The notes: generated from the letters alone by a model not told the origin. Counted from the stretch's first letter, positions 56,701 to 64,000 are shown. The stretch is 64,000 nucleotides of DNA from Nipponacmea schrenckii (GCA_030562195.1 JAUJPP010000007.1:19465769-19529768); one strand, 5' to 3'. Translations and numbers: made by a program.

Positions 56701-59700
56701 ATGTTTGAATTGACTGTACATTCAAATCTTTTTATCTTATCTTCTGCAATTACAAACATTGGTGCAAAATTCTATTAACAATAATTATAGCACAGAATAC
56801 AAGTTAGTGTTCTAGAACATTGCTTAAAATAGATGTCCGACATTTGACAAAACATATATGAAGTTAAGTTGTCAAATTTCTATGCTTACAAGAAAATAAA
56901 CCAGTTGAAAGAATTTTTCTTATAATTCCACTAAAACTATTCATTTTATAAAGTCATTACAAACTAAAATAATGACCTTTGCAATATTGATATCACAATT
57001 TCAATGAAACTGCAAGATACACACATCTGGAAAATGAAAATATTGCAAATGGACCATATCAGTTTTTATGATACATGTCAACTTTTTTAGAAAATCTCTT
57101 TACAATCCCTTTGGCTTTACTGTAATGACAATTCATCAATTAACAGGGTACAGATTAACTAGTCTAGAATCCATTAGTTGACAGACAATCTAAACAATCA
57201 ATCTACCAATATCTAATATAGACATATTCTAAAACCTTTATTCATATGGTAATGGTCACAAGTTTTATAGCCAAATTACTTCAGTCTCAATCTATATCAA
57301 TTAATTGACAGCGAATAACTAATTGCTAGACATAAAATTCCATTATGAAAACAACAGTAATGAAAATAATAAAACTTGCAAACTTGACAGACAGGAATAT
57401 TTAAGCAGAGTTTTATAGTAGAACACACAGGTAATAATTGTGTAGAATAATGTATGCAGGGCCATGTGGTTCTGTCACATGGTGAATTGGACTCAATATC
57501 AAGATTTCTGGAGTGTTAAGGTCTTGTAACAACCTAAAAGTTTATTATAGTTACCAGTTATCAGTCCAGGAAATGTTTTGAGTTATTTATATCTTATGTG
57601 AAGGAATAAATTATAAAGTATTAAATAATAGAATAAATAGAAGGCCTTTCAACATGCAGAATAAATGAATTATAGGCCTGGCTACTTGGCTTGTCTGAAT
57701 ATCAATTTTACTTTGTAGAAAGTAATGGTAGATTCAAAGGTCGAAATATAATCTAGTTTGACCTCATTTTACTTCTGTTTACTGACTACAATAAATACAG
57801 GGACCAGCTCAAAATAACTATTTGTAACTCTGACAGTTGTCATGAAATAACCTAATTTTGATATTATACAAGAACTAGAGAGAGATTAGGTGATAAGATA
57901 AAACTTTATCAGTTTTTAAGACATGGACATTTTGAATGTCACCTGATTAATATACCTGACCTACAACCCAGGAAAAACTTATCATTACTTTTATTTAGAA
58001 GTCATCATAAGGCTTGATTTTTTTTCATATTTTCTTTTTCGACCACATAATCATGATCAAAACAGACCAAATTTGTTGCATCAAACAAACATAGAGGAAA
58101 ATGTATGCCTTTGTGATCTTAAACATTGAAAGTGTTTATTATGATGTTCAGAACTGTATAAATTTTGTTAATTGAGATGATGGTTAAAAACTGAAATACT
58201 AATAATAATACCAAAGATTACAATTTTATATCAAAACATACCAACTCAAATATCTTGTCTATTTATTAGGATTCATTTATTGTCCATAAGAATTCTTTAT
58301 ATGTGAAGATAATATGCTGTTTTTCAAGGCAAGAACAGTTGTTCCTTTCAGATTAAAAATTTAAAGAAGGTAGTACTTCAAAACATTTGAATCATTTGTT
58401 TGAGTGAGTACCACCAACCAACTGGTACACATTAACTTCAAAAACATTTTAATTCAAAAAGAACAATCCTACACAATATTCCATGGGATGGCTTATGTAA
58501 ATATCCAACACAAATAGATCATTTACTGACAGCAGCCATTTCAAAATAACAAATTGTAACTAGAAGCATTCTAAAATTCTGTTTTTCAAATTTTATTTAC
58601 CATGATAAAACTCTTTTACTAAAATTGTATAGATTTACTTTTTTATAAATTTACTATATGAATTTCATAAACTATCTGAAATATATTTAATACATCAATA
58701 GTATAAAATGGTTTTAGGTTTATGCGTAGGATGTTATTTAAGAATTCTACATGTTATTTGACATATTATTTTATGATTCTGATAGAGCTGTGTATTGCTG
58801 GTGTTAATCATATTACAATTCATTGCAATACATCCCCCTGTATTGTGATACCTATTGCGAAATATGATTGAGTTGAAATTTGCTACCAGACAGCCATTTC
58901 CCCTTTTTGTTACGAACTAACTTTACCATTCATTTATCAGCATTTGCCATATCTTTACTTTCCACTCATTTTTGATTATAATATAATTTGAACTAACATC
59001 ACATTTGATAAAATGCCCTAAGATAGAAATCAAAACAATGCTAATTAAGCTTTAAAATTAACTTATTGAAGCTAAAACAACACCAATTTTGAAATAACCA
59101 AAACCATAAGATTTCAGGGTCTAAAAGTAGGTAAAAAATATCAATATCTATAAGAAGAGACCTAAATATTCTTTTTATTATTTCCAACAGCCCTTGATTA
59201 TGTTCTTGACAAAGATTTTGTAACAATCTCAAAAGAAAGTGCACTTAGGTCAGATGTAACTAAAAGCTTACTAAAAGTATAAAGAAGTGCTGAAGTGTGT
59301 TTAAATCAAGCAATGCAATTAGAAACGTTATCAATTGAAGAAAATAAATTGTCCATTTGTTAGATAAAAATAAAGGACATGTCTTATCACTGTTTAGTTT
59401 CTTCTCCAGATTATTCATATATCTACTAAATTCAGACACCAAATCAATTTCATCCATAAGATAAGTATTTTGTAGAAAGGAACTGCAACTGTGAACCAAG
59501 GTTGTTATCCTTGTAAAATATAGTTGTTTCTATATTTTCTTACATAATCATCATAACAATGTTAGGGGTAAGCTTACATACATGTAATTTCTATTTCACC
59601 AATAATAACAGATGAATACTAGTTTGACCCTACGAACCAGTAAATTTTTCTTGAATATTAGATTCACCTTTTAACAACCCTAACCAAGAAATTATCATGT

Positions 59701-62298
59701 CAATGAGTTAATTACTCTGTTTTAGCACAGGAAAATGAAGTAAAAAATAAATTTGATGTTTAAACACATACACAAGCATCAGCACTGTTGAAACCATATT
59801 AAATTATACCTTTAATGGATCATGCCTCATATTTCTTCCTACATCAATATTAACAGAGATTACTAAGATTATACATTACATGTATATACTACTCTTATCC
59901 CAGTAAGCTTATTTATTTTTCACTACAAGGAAATAGCAATTAATACACCTCAAAACAATGAACTTAATAATCATCAACAAATATAGGATTGTTCTTGATT
60001 GATCATGTAAGCTTAATTAAGGAATTATTTTATTAATTCTGGTTCCCAATAGGGTGGGACAAATATTATTATTACTTTGATTCTTTCATTATCTTCTTGA
60101 TTGTGAGTACCACATGAATTGAAACTTTGACAGTAATAAATATTCTAGAAGTATCTATCTATAGATAAATTCTGGATTGAGTTCAAGTCATGTTAGAACT
60201 AAGGGTGAAAATAAGAAATAAATATCCAGAACACTGACCAATAAATAGAATGAAGAAGTGAAAGGAATTGGTGAAGCGTTAATTACTGACTAATGACAAG
60301 AGTGGAAGGTGTATTCAGTACAACAGGTCATACTGTCAATCTCTTTTAAATATTACAAAAGACAGATTAATTTGAAAAAAGGAGAGTTGTGTGTTTGACA
60401 GTATGACAGTCCTTGTATAAAATTTTTTTAGAATCAACTGACTCAACTCAATTCAAACTAATTGTATAATGAAAATCTTGATGAGAAAAGACAGTTTTTG
60501 AGACATGACTATAATCCTATTTTCTGACCATTTTTAGCCTCGGTATTGCTTTAATAGGCCAATCATTTTTATTTGAATTAAAACTTCAACTTCAAAATCA
60601 TAATGAGCAACTTAACAAAGTTCTAATCAATTGAAAAAAAATAATAGAAATGTTATTCAAAACTGGGCAAGATTAGGTTCAATGTAAAGGGAAACTGTGT
60701 AATAATGCACAGGTAGCCTACATTTTCAAATGTAAAATCATCACAACTTAAAATTCTATTGGCCTGAATACAATCTAAGATTACTACAGATTGAATTTGA
60801 ATATTTGTGAAATACCAGAAGTATTGAATTCAGTTAAGACAATGGTTCGAGAGTAATTAAATTCTTGCCACACTGTTGAATTCTTGAATATGCTGATGAT
60901 TAAAAGTTGCTGAAGCCAACAGTTCTATTAAAAGTTTGTCATACATATCTTAATTCAAACATTCCATACAGTTTAAATGTAGAAAATAGAATTCAAACAA
61001 AATCTGAGTAGACACAATTGTCTTCCTACTAACAAATTACAGAACAACAGAATTTTAGTTTCACAAGATCTATGACTTTGATTCTATAAGTGAAAATTAA
61101 GGGAAGTCCCATTAATTTTGTGTATCTCCCAAATAATGCCAAATTAAATCAGGTCATGGATCATTAATCTGGATTTATGAGATTAGCAATAAAATAAAGG
61201 CAAGCTACTGTTTTCTTCACACATCTAATTTTGATTTACAGTAATTTAAGTAGTCTATTTCAGTAAACCACTATGCAAGTGGTTGTAAACAACTGCTTTC
61301 AGTACATATGCTCAAAGCTAAAAGAAAACAAAATCCTCAAAAATCATTCTGAGTTGAATGTGTCTCATTTTTGCCAAGAAACAGAATCTTCCTTAAATGA
61401 GAAAACGTAAAACTTTTCAAAAAACATGATGGATCTAGGTGGCAATGATCCAACAAGTATTGTATATCTCCTAGGCCATATGCCATCAATCAATCACAAA
61501 TTCAGACAAAAGTATGGTGAACTTGCTGGAGTTGTATAACTATCAACCCTTTCAAATTTCAGACACTCAATTCTTTATTTTTTTTAAGTCTGATCAATAG
61601 TAAAATTATTTTGAAATTCAACCTATTTAGTTTGAAATTTTGTCATTTTATTTTTCTCACATAACCAGACTGCCACAATCAAAGTAAATCTTACTATTTT
61701 CATAAAACTATTATCAGCAAGTGTGGTCTAATATTAATCAAATTAAATTAAATCAAAATTGTCTAGACCAATTCTGAAAACAAACAAGTTAAGAATAACT
61801 AGTCTCAAATTACTTTGTTTTGCCTTTTGATCACATCTTTTTTAGATGTCTACTTGTACTTGAACATATATTTTAGAAAGTGGTAAGTTTTGGGTAGCTT
61901 GATTGTAATCAGGATCAGGCCTAATCTTAGATCTAATTAACTCTCAAGTCAAGTTTTGAAGTCTAATTAAAAAAAAGTGTCCTAATTAATCTAATTAGCA
62001 ATGGTCTTAGCCTAATTAAAATATAAGTAAACAAATTATTACACAATATCAATTATATCAATTTCAAGTGTATGTACAACTCACGAGTGAGAGAAAGGGG
62101 GAAAGAAAGTAAAAGAATGTGAATTTGTAACAAAAATATTACCGTAAAGTCGATGTTCCCTGTATCACGGCTTGAAACAGCTCGTACAACACCACAGCGC
62201 CATTCCCACTCTGATATTTTACTAACTTTCAGTTTTCCTGAATATGTAACTGACAAGAAACGTTTACCAACTAGTTCTTCTCTATACTTATACGCCAT
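20677..62298 (-). CDS. KDM3: KDM3-family lysine demethylase, N-terminal part (six exons, 3' end outside window)
   Basis: Coding sequence is the join of 62143-62298, 49495-49647, 44771-44887, 32166-32372, 24349-24433 and 20677-20762, read on the minus strand: 268 residues, still open at the last donor. Order and spacing of motifs match the vertebrate KDM3B/JMJD1C amino terminus: ELVGKRF, W-R-x-G-V-V-R-A-V-S-x-R-D, VEFDD-x-x-W-x-x-REWVKV, WP-x-L-x-x-FKPLV, GYRVEVYR, TQWYTAVI, DPALIQM, then a basic PRRRPRK stretch. All introns are GT-AG; intron 5 is phase 1 and the others phase 0. The family removes mono- and dimethyl marks from histone H3 lysine 9 in the nucleus, using Fe(II) and 2-oxoglutarate. 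The catalytic JmjC domain and its preceding zinc finger are not in this window. The part seen corresponds to the region databases label DUF7030, PWWP-like and Tudor-like (from memory), probably chromatin-contacting. As an invertebrate, it is likely the single pre-duplication orthologue of KDM3A, KDM3B and JMJD1C. Confidence 0.93.
21609..21739. mobile_element. Fold-back family copy, internally deleted
   Basis: The right arm TTTTAGTGGAATTGCAGGAA...ACATCTGATTGAAAATTGGA is nearly identical to that of the element at 27958-28181. The left arm is shortened to ATCAATCAGATATATGTGG...TGCA, and the central part is mostly missing. Confidence 0.65.
22772..22856 (+). mobile_element. Short insertion with 11-bp flanking duplication
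   Basis: ACTCAAATTAT at 22772-22782 and 22846-22856 flanks a 63-bp insert containing AAATGAAATGAAGG, TTGTACGTCCTAC, TTTTGCACCTTATGG and ATAATGAAGACGAA. It is the same family as the insertion at 13149-13228, with a longer 5' part. Confidence 0.7.
23690..23960. other. CpG-denser stretch with hairpin in intron 5
   Basis: It contains CACGTAACCGG, GCCTTCCGTGATGACGTTTG (CRE-like TGACGT) and a stem formed by GTGACAGTG and CACTGTTGTCAC around 23881-23910. Denser CpG than the flanks; could be a regulatory element or an old transposon fragment. No conserved coding sequence was recognised. Confidence 0.3.
24047..24080 (-). repeat. CTGATGAAGAC...GGGAAACGTTT core, third copy
   Basis: On the minus strand CTGATGAAGACAAAAATGGC is followed by CCCTGATGGGAAACGTTT. 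It shares the order CTGATGAAG(A/G)C, 14-22 bases, GAAAC with the elements at 35.6 and 43.6 kb, but no flanking inverted arms are visible. Confidence 0.45.
24349..24433 (-). CDS. KDM3: KDM3 coding exon 5
   Basis: Twenty-eight codons plus one base, with acceptor TACTTTCAG and donor GTATGT; it is the only exon ending in phase 1. It encodes CLAVTDDTVLEEHNEDPALI and QMRLIDDG. This aligns with vertebrate V.ND.VLEP.NVDPSMVQM.FLDD. The G before the splice is a one-residue insertion relative to vertebrate DDVVHS, sitting exactly at the exon 5/6 junction; no alternative GT within a few bases would remove it. Confidence 0.92.
27958..28181. mobile_element. Fold-back (MITE-like) element, most complete copy
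   Basis: A 224-bp near-palindrome. The left arm from GACATTGATAGT through TTTTCAATCAGACAT, GCAATTCCACTGAAAA, TTTGATG and CTAATTGCAA is mirrored on the right by TTGCAATTAG, ATCAAAC, TTTTAGTGGAATCGC, ATGTCTC/ATCTGATTGAAAA and CTATCAGTGTC. The arms are roughly 100 bp, with a loop of about 24 bp centred near 28067. Related copies occur at 21609-21739 and 56930-57075. No target duplication could be assigned. Confidence 0.75.
28768..29561. mobile_element. hAT-like non-autonomous DNA transposon (794 bp)
   Basis: Both ends carry the inverted sequence CAGGCCTCGAA followed by a T-rich step and, further in, AACGAAA.ATCGTT. The element is flanked by AAGAT at 28763-28767 and 29562-29566, a perfect 5-bp duplication. 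CAGG termini with CTCGAAATT-type sequence are typical of hAT elements; 5-bp duplications occur in some hAT lineages, though 8 is commoner. Subterminal motifs of the form CGGTTACG(C/T)GAA occur near both ends, and CGTAACCGAT is tandemly repeated at 29436-29458, as expected for transposase-binding sites. No transposase is encoded. The element is far richer in CpG than its surroundings, which suggests recent insertion before methylation decay. Confidence 0.8.
32166..32372 (-). CDS. KDM3: KDM3 coding exon 4
   Basis: Sixty-nine codons, phase 0 at both ends, with acceptor ATTTTCCAG and donor GTAATA. It contains LKKEVKSWVDYQDGQRI, then GYRVEVYR and TQWYTAVIQSYNHTSK. This matches vertebrate LHEEVKVWV...GYRVRVYR...TQWFTGIIT. 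The frame is also open for about 53 codons upstream of the acceptor and 20 codons beyond the donor. Those parts (including a Cys-rich CPCCCGFYC) have no counterpart in the family and are taken as intron read-through. Confidence 0.95.
33562..33825. repeat. Degenerate two-copy duplication, ~146-bp period
   Basis: GTAGTAACTTTAATTAATTT and TGACCCAAAATACC at 33562 correspond to GCAGTAACTTTTAATGAACT and TGACCCCGAATGTC at 33708; each is followed by an ATACCAC/CCATACAA..CTTTAT stretch and later by TTGCACTTT/ATGCACTTT. The copies are diverged, and the match was made by eye. Confidence 0.4.
35581..35687 (-). repeat. Inverted-repeat element with CTGATGA...GAAAC core
   Basis: ATATTATGGA at 35581-35590 is inverted at 35678-35687, giving a 107-bp unit. 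Read on the minus strand it contains CTGATGAAGGCATGTG and then GTGTTGAAACCTCATG, the same arrangement as in the 43.6-kb hairpin and the 24.05-kb stretch. Confidence 0.5.
38308..38364 (+). repeat. Diverged copy of the short insertion family
   Basis: ATGAAATGAAACTTAG, TTTTACCTCTCTGCACCTGA and GGAGCTAATAAGGAC occur in the family's order. Possible flanks ACACTAAG and ACATTAGAG are imperfect. Confidence 0.5.
41629..41650. repeat. Perfect 22-bp palindrome CC-T9-A9-GG
   Basis: CC, nine T, nine A, GG: a fully self-complementary AT-rich palindrome in intron 3. Probably slippage-derived. Confidence 0.7.
43601..43736. repeat. 136-bp hairpin element with ATGAAG...GAAAC core
   Basis: Arms of about 49 bp, TGAATAATGAACACA...TTTTATGGTATAC...CTCCTCAATTTAATAAT and its inverted copy, differ at only about four positions. 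The roughly 35-bp loop contains AATGAAGACGACAGTG and GTTGAAACGTTGTG. High arm identity suggests a fairly young inverted-repeat insertion. Confidence 0.75.
44771..44887 (-). CDS. KDM3: KDM3 coding exon 3
   Basis: Thirty-nine codons, phase 0 at both ends. Acceptor TTTATTTCAG precedes 44887 and donor GTAAAT follows 44771. It begins SFKPLVDKASLGNSKRKPVE and continues with FFLDRYLGL. This aligns with vertebrate TFKPLV...AVEF..D.QLDF, directly after the WPAL end of the preceding exon. No longer open frame surrounds it; it was found by frame, splice sites and family match. Confidence 0.93.
44888..49494 (-). other. KDM3 intron 2 (4.6 kb)
   Basis: GTAAGT donor and TTTCAG acceptor. Apart from a degenerate local repeat at 47395-47570 I see only AT-rich non-coding sequence. 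Confidence 0.85.
47395..47570. repeat. Degenerate tandem repeat around AATTTAGGTGTC..GGATCTTTATT
   Basis: Phrases such as AATTTAGTTGCCCAGGATCT, GATTTAGGTGTCTAGCGACC, AATTCAGGTGTCAAGGGATC and AATTTAATTGTCTTAGGAAG, several followed by TTTATTT, recur at 50-70 bp intervals. This suggests an old local amplification of four or so units. Confidence 0.45.
49495..49647 (-). CDS. KDM3: KDM3 coding exon 2
   Basis: Fifty-one codons, phase 0 at both ends, with acceptor ...TTTTCAG before 49647 and donor GTAAGT after 49495. It encodes VLVEFDDCDWHKREWVKV, then an HEIFQIF-WVEHTLVWAYR segment and a WPGL end. The block VEFDD...W..REWVKV...F.VE..LVWA is the most conserved stretch of the KDM3 amino terminus, which makes this exon unambiguous. 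A dispersed repeat lies 56 bp upstream of its acceptor (49703-49747). Confidence 0.96.
49703..49747 (+). repeat. Dispersed repeat, copy 2, next to exon 2
   Basis: GGTAACAAGTTACTATTTAA, then CAGAAGGAAACGGCACAGGG and TTAAA, matching 15183-15226. It begins 56 bp upstream of the exon 2 acceptor in transcript orientation, where the branch point might be expected, so the insertion lies close to the splicing signals. Confidence 0.6.
53893..54286. repeat. CpG-rich patch bounded by inverted repeats
   Basis: AAGGAGCCCAGGCTTTATTT at the left is inverted at the right as AAGAGGCCCAGGCTTGATTT, about 390 bp apart. Between them, 53930-54130 is much richer in CpG than the rest of intron 1. It contains AATATGGCGGGACG on the minus strand (YY1-like), CTATATAAACAG on the plus strand (TATA-like) and several CGTC/ACGAC motifs. 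It could be a recent TIR transposon (CAGG ends recall hAT, but no target duplication was found) or an internal promoter of KDM3 or a non-coding RNA. Confidence 0.5.
56930..57075. mobile_element. Fold-back family copy, diverged
   Basis: Retains CCACTAAAACTATT on the left. On the right, a TTTCAATGAAACTGCAAGAT...ACATCTGGAAAATG...CAAATGGACCATATCAG series matches the right arm of the 28-kb copy with many substitutions. The match was made by eye and the limits are approximate. Confidence 0.45.
60326..60411. repeat. Small inverted repeat (GTCATACTGTCAA)
   Basis: GTCATACTGTCAA near 60326 is inverted as TTGACAGTATGAC near 60399, giving 13-bp perfect arms; CTCTTTT and AAAAGGAGAG inside extend the pairing imperfectly. 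It may be a worn MITE. Confidence 0.45.
62143..62298 (-). CDS. KDM3: KDM3 coding exon 1
   Basis: Fifty-two codons from ATG (62296-62298) to a GT donor at 62142-62141, phase 0. The protein starts MAYKYREELVGKRF; ELVGKRF followed by WEWRCGVVRAVSSRD and an N-x-D-x-T/A end matches the JMJD1C/KDM3B start closely. The ATG is supported by an in-frame TGA at 62323-62325, only 24 bases upstream, and by G at both -3 and +4. The open frame runs past the donor for about 28 codons, but that tail does not resemble the family and the match resumes exactly at exon 2. The NIDFT end joins VLVEFDD of exon 2 with no gap relative to vertebrate proteins. Confidence 0.93.
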
Positions 62299-62326
62299 TT
62301 CTCCATTTATATATCCATTTTTTCAT
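62299..62326 (-). promoter_or_regulatory. Clustered upstream ATGs in the KDM3 leader
   Basis: Three ATGs start within 28 bases of the KDM3 start codon on the minus strand, at about -28, -20 and -8. The middle one is a three-codon ORF ending in TAA. The other two are out of frame and overlap the main start. If the mRNA begins upstream of 62326, these would reduce or regulate initiation at the main ATG. Confidence 0.4.
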
Positions 62327-62434
62327 TAAAACATAGAAATTTCTGATAGAAAACCACGGACAAAATTTCCGTGGAATGTCTCCTAAGTCAGATTACACGA
62401 TGTAGGAATACAAAACATTAATTTGACATCTGGT

Positions 62435-62448
62435 GGGTCAAAAGGTCA
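62435..62448 (+). promoter_or_regulatory. Possible DR2 nuclear-receptor half-site pair
   Basis: GGGTCA, two spacer bases, AGGTCA: two direct half-sites spaced by 2, about 140 bp upstream of the KDM3 start codon. DR2 elements bind RAR/RXR or COUP-like receptors. KDM3A and JMJD1C act as nuclear-receptor coactivators, so feedback is conceivable, but a short match like this can occur by chance. Confidence 0.3.
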
Positions 62449-62839
62449 CAAATATATTCTACCTCCGCGGGCAAGAAAGTAGTCCGACTAATTAAATCTC
62501 TTATTTGCTTTTTGGGTATTCTTTAAGATTTTACAGAAAATATTACACGTTTACATTTTATAGAGTGTTTTAAATATTACATCATATTTTGTAAACCGTC
62601 AAGCTAGAGTAAATATAAAATTTTAAGCGCTCGTTGATTCGTGTCGGGCGCAAAAACAAGTTCATAAAATTTTCTCAGACTTGGCCTAGTTTCAAATATC
62701 TAAATAAACTTGATGCAATCGAAAGTTGATACATTTATTATTTGTAAAAATTAGCAGGGACGACATTTTGGAGGGAATGAACTGTACCCCTAGGGCTAGG
62801 GAGGGGGACTTAGTCGGGCACCTGTCAAATTTGTTTTCA

Positions 62840-62881
62840 TCACGTGACAATACCGGAAATGACGATTTAAATATGGCGGAC
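62840..62881. promoter_or_regulatory. E-box, ETS and YY1-like site cluster
   Basis: Within 42 bp lie TCACGTGAC (62840-62848, palindromic USF/MITF/Max-type E-box), ACCGGAAAT (62852-62860, ETS/GABP core) and AAATATGGCGGAC (62869-62881, close to the YY1 consensus AANATGGCGGC). This combination is typical of CpG-type bidirectional promoters in animals. The YY1-like motif, which often sits just downstream of the transcription start, is in the plus orientation and about 120 bp before the REEP ATG, so it may mark the REEP start. Confidence 0.6.
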
Positions 62882-62938
62882 ATACTGAAATGAACAAAAA
62901 ATAACAAGTTTATAACCGAATTTATGTTGCCAAAATGA
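62874..62938 (+). promoter_or_regulatory. Short upstream ORFs in the possible REEP leader
   Basis: ATGGCGGACATACTGAAATGA (62874-62894) would be a six-codon ORF overlapping the YY1-like site, and ATG at 62924 opens a four-codon ORF ending at 62938. They matter only if transcription starts upstream of them. Confidence 0.3.
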
Positions 62939-62999
62939 ATAAGTAGTTTGAACAAACCTTGGATTATTGAAAACTAGCAGATCTGTAAATATTGTCAGT

Positions 63000-63031
63000 A
63001 TGGTGTCTGCTTTCATCTCACGATTAGTCAT
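63000..63031 (+). CDS. REEP: REEP1-4 family ER-shaping protein, first coding exon (rest outside window)
   Basis: Ten codons plus two bases (MVSAFISRLV, then AT), ending at a consensus GTAAGT donor at 63032-63037. Vertebrate REEP1 and REEP2 begin MVSWIISRLVV, so eight of ten residues agree, and a short first coding exon breaking just after this segment is what the family would predict. The ATG has A at -3 and G at +4, and an in-frame TGA at 62949-62951 rules out an upstream extension. REEP1-4 are hairpin membrane proteins of the endoplasmic reticulum (TB2/DP1/HVA22 family) that shape tubules and link ER to microtubules. Ten residues alone would be weak evidence. The identification rests also on the position next to KDM3, the genomic neighbour of REEP genes in vertebrates. 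Exon 2 (starting near VLIFGTLYP) was not found up to 64000. Confidence 0.75.
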
Positions 63032-64000
63032 GTAAGTCAATCTATGAATACCTTCTTTCCACGACATAATTTTCATCAGACTCATTCTCTTTCAAAACAT
63101 CATTATTTCATTTTAGGAATTTGAAATACTGCATTGTTTTGTTGATTAATAATCTACTTAATATTCATTGTGTTCTCTAATGTAACACTTTTAAATGTGT
63201 TGGAATATTTCCAGTGAATTAATGCAATTTTTATTTAAAATGGCCTGACAAGTATTCCTCCTTTTATTATGTCAATTATGATTAATAGCAAAAATATTCT
63301 ATTTAAAGACTTATTCATTATCCTATCATTGTTTGTTTCCTAAGCTAGACTCTCAAGATATAATAAGAATACTTCTATAGCCTAACCTCAATGATTTTTA
63401 AAATAGGCCTCGAACAATTTCCATATTACAGAATATATCTGTTGTGTGTAGGCCTTATCTTATCCACTAGAGGAATTTTCAAAACTAAATAAAACAGCCC
63501 AGCTCTGACCTAATACTTTTTTTCCCTTTGAAAGGAAACATTTAGCCTTTTAATTTGTACTAAAGACAACTGCTTGTGACCATGACTACCTGTACTAAGA
63601 CCCGTCTGAGTAAGAAATTGATTCAAGTTGTCAATTAAGGTATATTGTGAAGAGTTTTTTTTAATATTGACTCTTTCAAAGTCATCTTTATGTTTTACAT
63701 GTTCATACTGGTCTTGGTTTTTCTGATTCTACTTAAAAATTTACAGACTATTTCTTCCAAAAATATCATTTGAAACCTTGCCCTATACTTTTATATTATT
63801 TGGTATTAAATCCTTTTTTGTCAATCAAGTATGAGAAGTTTCAGGCACACAGTTACACGCAGATTGATGAGATCAAAGAAATGTTCCATCAAACATTGCA
63901 TAATTAACAGAATAGTTGGATTGTAGATTGTTAATAGATAAATGCCTGTAAGTTTGACAAACTTGTTAGATCATTCATGAGATAGACAATTACTGGTATT
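63032..64000 (+). other. REEP intron 1, partial
   Basis: It follows the GTAAGT donor of the candidate REEP exon. The sequence is AT-rich, and no segment resembling the REEP VLIFGTLYPAY motif occurs up to the window end. No repeats were recognised. Confidence 0.6.

Larger units (their letters stand above)
49648..62142 (-). other. KDM3 intron 1 (12.5 kb)
   Basis: GT donor beside 62143, AG acceptor beside 49647. I found no conserved coding sequence on either strand; open frames are short and compositionally ordinary. It contains a dispersed repeat at 49703-49747, a CpG-rich inverted-repeat patch at 53893-54286, a fold-back remnant at 56930-57075 and a small inverted repeat at 60326-60411. The rest is AT-rich sequence without recognisable features. 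Confidence 0.85.
62326..62999. promoter_or_regulatory. Bidirectional promoter / 5' UTR interval between KDM3 and REEP
   Basis: The start codons of the two divergent genes are 701 bp apart. The interval is richer in CpG and GC than the flanks, with clusters near 62461-62500 (CCGCGGGC), 62628-62652 (GCGCTCG, GTCGGGCGC) and 62786-62882. It carries E-box, ETS and YY1-like sites listed separately. No TATA box is obvious at a sensible distance from either gene, so a TATA-less housekeeping-type promoter is likely. The exact transcription starts cannot be read from sequence. Confidence 0.7.

Noticed and set aside
62692..63085. Minus-strand open frames overlapping the promoter and REEP exon
   Set aside because: They are antisense to the REEP exon or within the KDM3 leader, overlap each other in different frames and show no conserved motif.
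1..64000. tRNA genes, rRNA genes, CRISPR arrays and viral integrations
   Set aside because: No cloverleaf-like segments with credible A and B boxes, no rRNA-like conserved blocks, no regular spacer arrays and no viral-type open frames were seen by eye; a dedicated search could still find small RNA genes.

Overview
The window is animal nuclear DNA: AT-rich (about 30% GC by eye), CpG-poor, with short protein-coding exons separated by introns of 3.6 to more than 20 kb. There are no prokaryotic operons, CRISPR arrays, rRNA or tRNA genes that I can see. Conserved coding sequence totals only about 0.84 kb out of 64 kb. The protein sequence is clearly bilaterian. Several short dispersed repeats resemble ones I associate with molluscs, so a mollusc or other lophotrochozoan is my best guess (moderate to low confidence).

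Main gene, minus strand, 62298 down to 20677 and continuing past position 1: the 5' part of a KDM3-family (KDM3A/KDM3B/JMJD1C type) JmjC histone H3K9 demethylase. Six coding exons were placed at single-base resolution (62143-62298, 49495-49647, 44771-44887, 32166-32372, 24349-24433, 20677-20762). All introns are GT-AG, the reading frame is continuous, and together they give the first 268 residues. These residues form the conserved N-terminal Tudor/PWWP-like region. The zinc finger and catalytic JmjC domain lie outside the window, beyond a sixth intron of at least 20.7 kb that fills positions 1-20676.

Second gene, plus strand, from 63000: the first coding exon (10 codons plus 2 bases) of a REEP1-4 family ER-shaping protein, reading MVSAFISRLV and ending at a GTAAGT donor. 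It is divergently transcribed from KDM3, with 701 bp between the two start codons. Each ATG has an in-frame stop a short way upstream. The shared interval holds a CpG-richer promoter-like segment with E-box, ETS and YY1-like sites. In human, from memory, every KDM3-family gene is linked to a REEP gene (KDM3A-REEP1, KDM3B-REEP2, JMJD1C-REEP3, HR-REEP4). This window therefore appears to hold the single ancestral pair, still head to head; it is the most interesting result here.

The introns hold repeats rather than genes: a 794-bp hAT-like non-autonomous transposon with a 5-bp target duplication (28768-29561); a fold-back family with three copies (21.6, 28.0 and 57.0 kb); a 50-63 bp insertion family with 11-15 bp flanking duplications (13.2 and 22.8 kb, plus relatives at 14.6 and 38.3 kb); a second short dispersed repeat (15.2 and 49.7 kb); hairpin elements sharing a CTGATGA...GAAAC core (24.0, 35.6 and 43.6 kb); a minisatellite with 3-bp-stepped units (15.57-15.71 kb); several local tandem duplications; and a CpG-rich inverted-repeat patch in intron 1 (53.9-54.3 kb).
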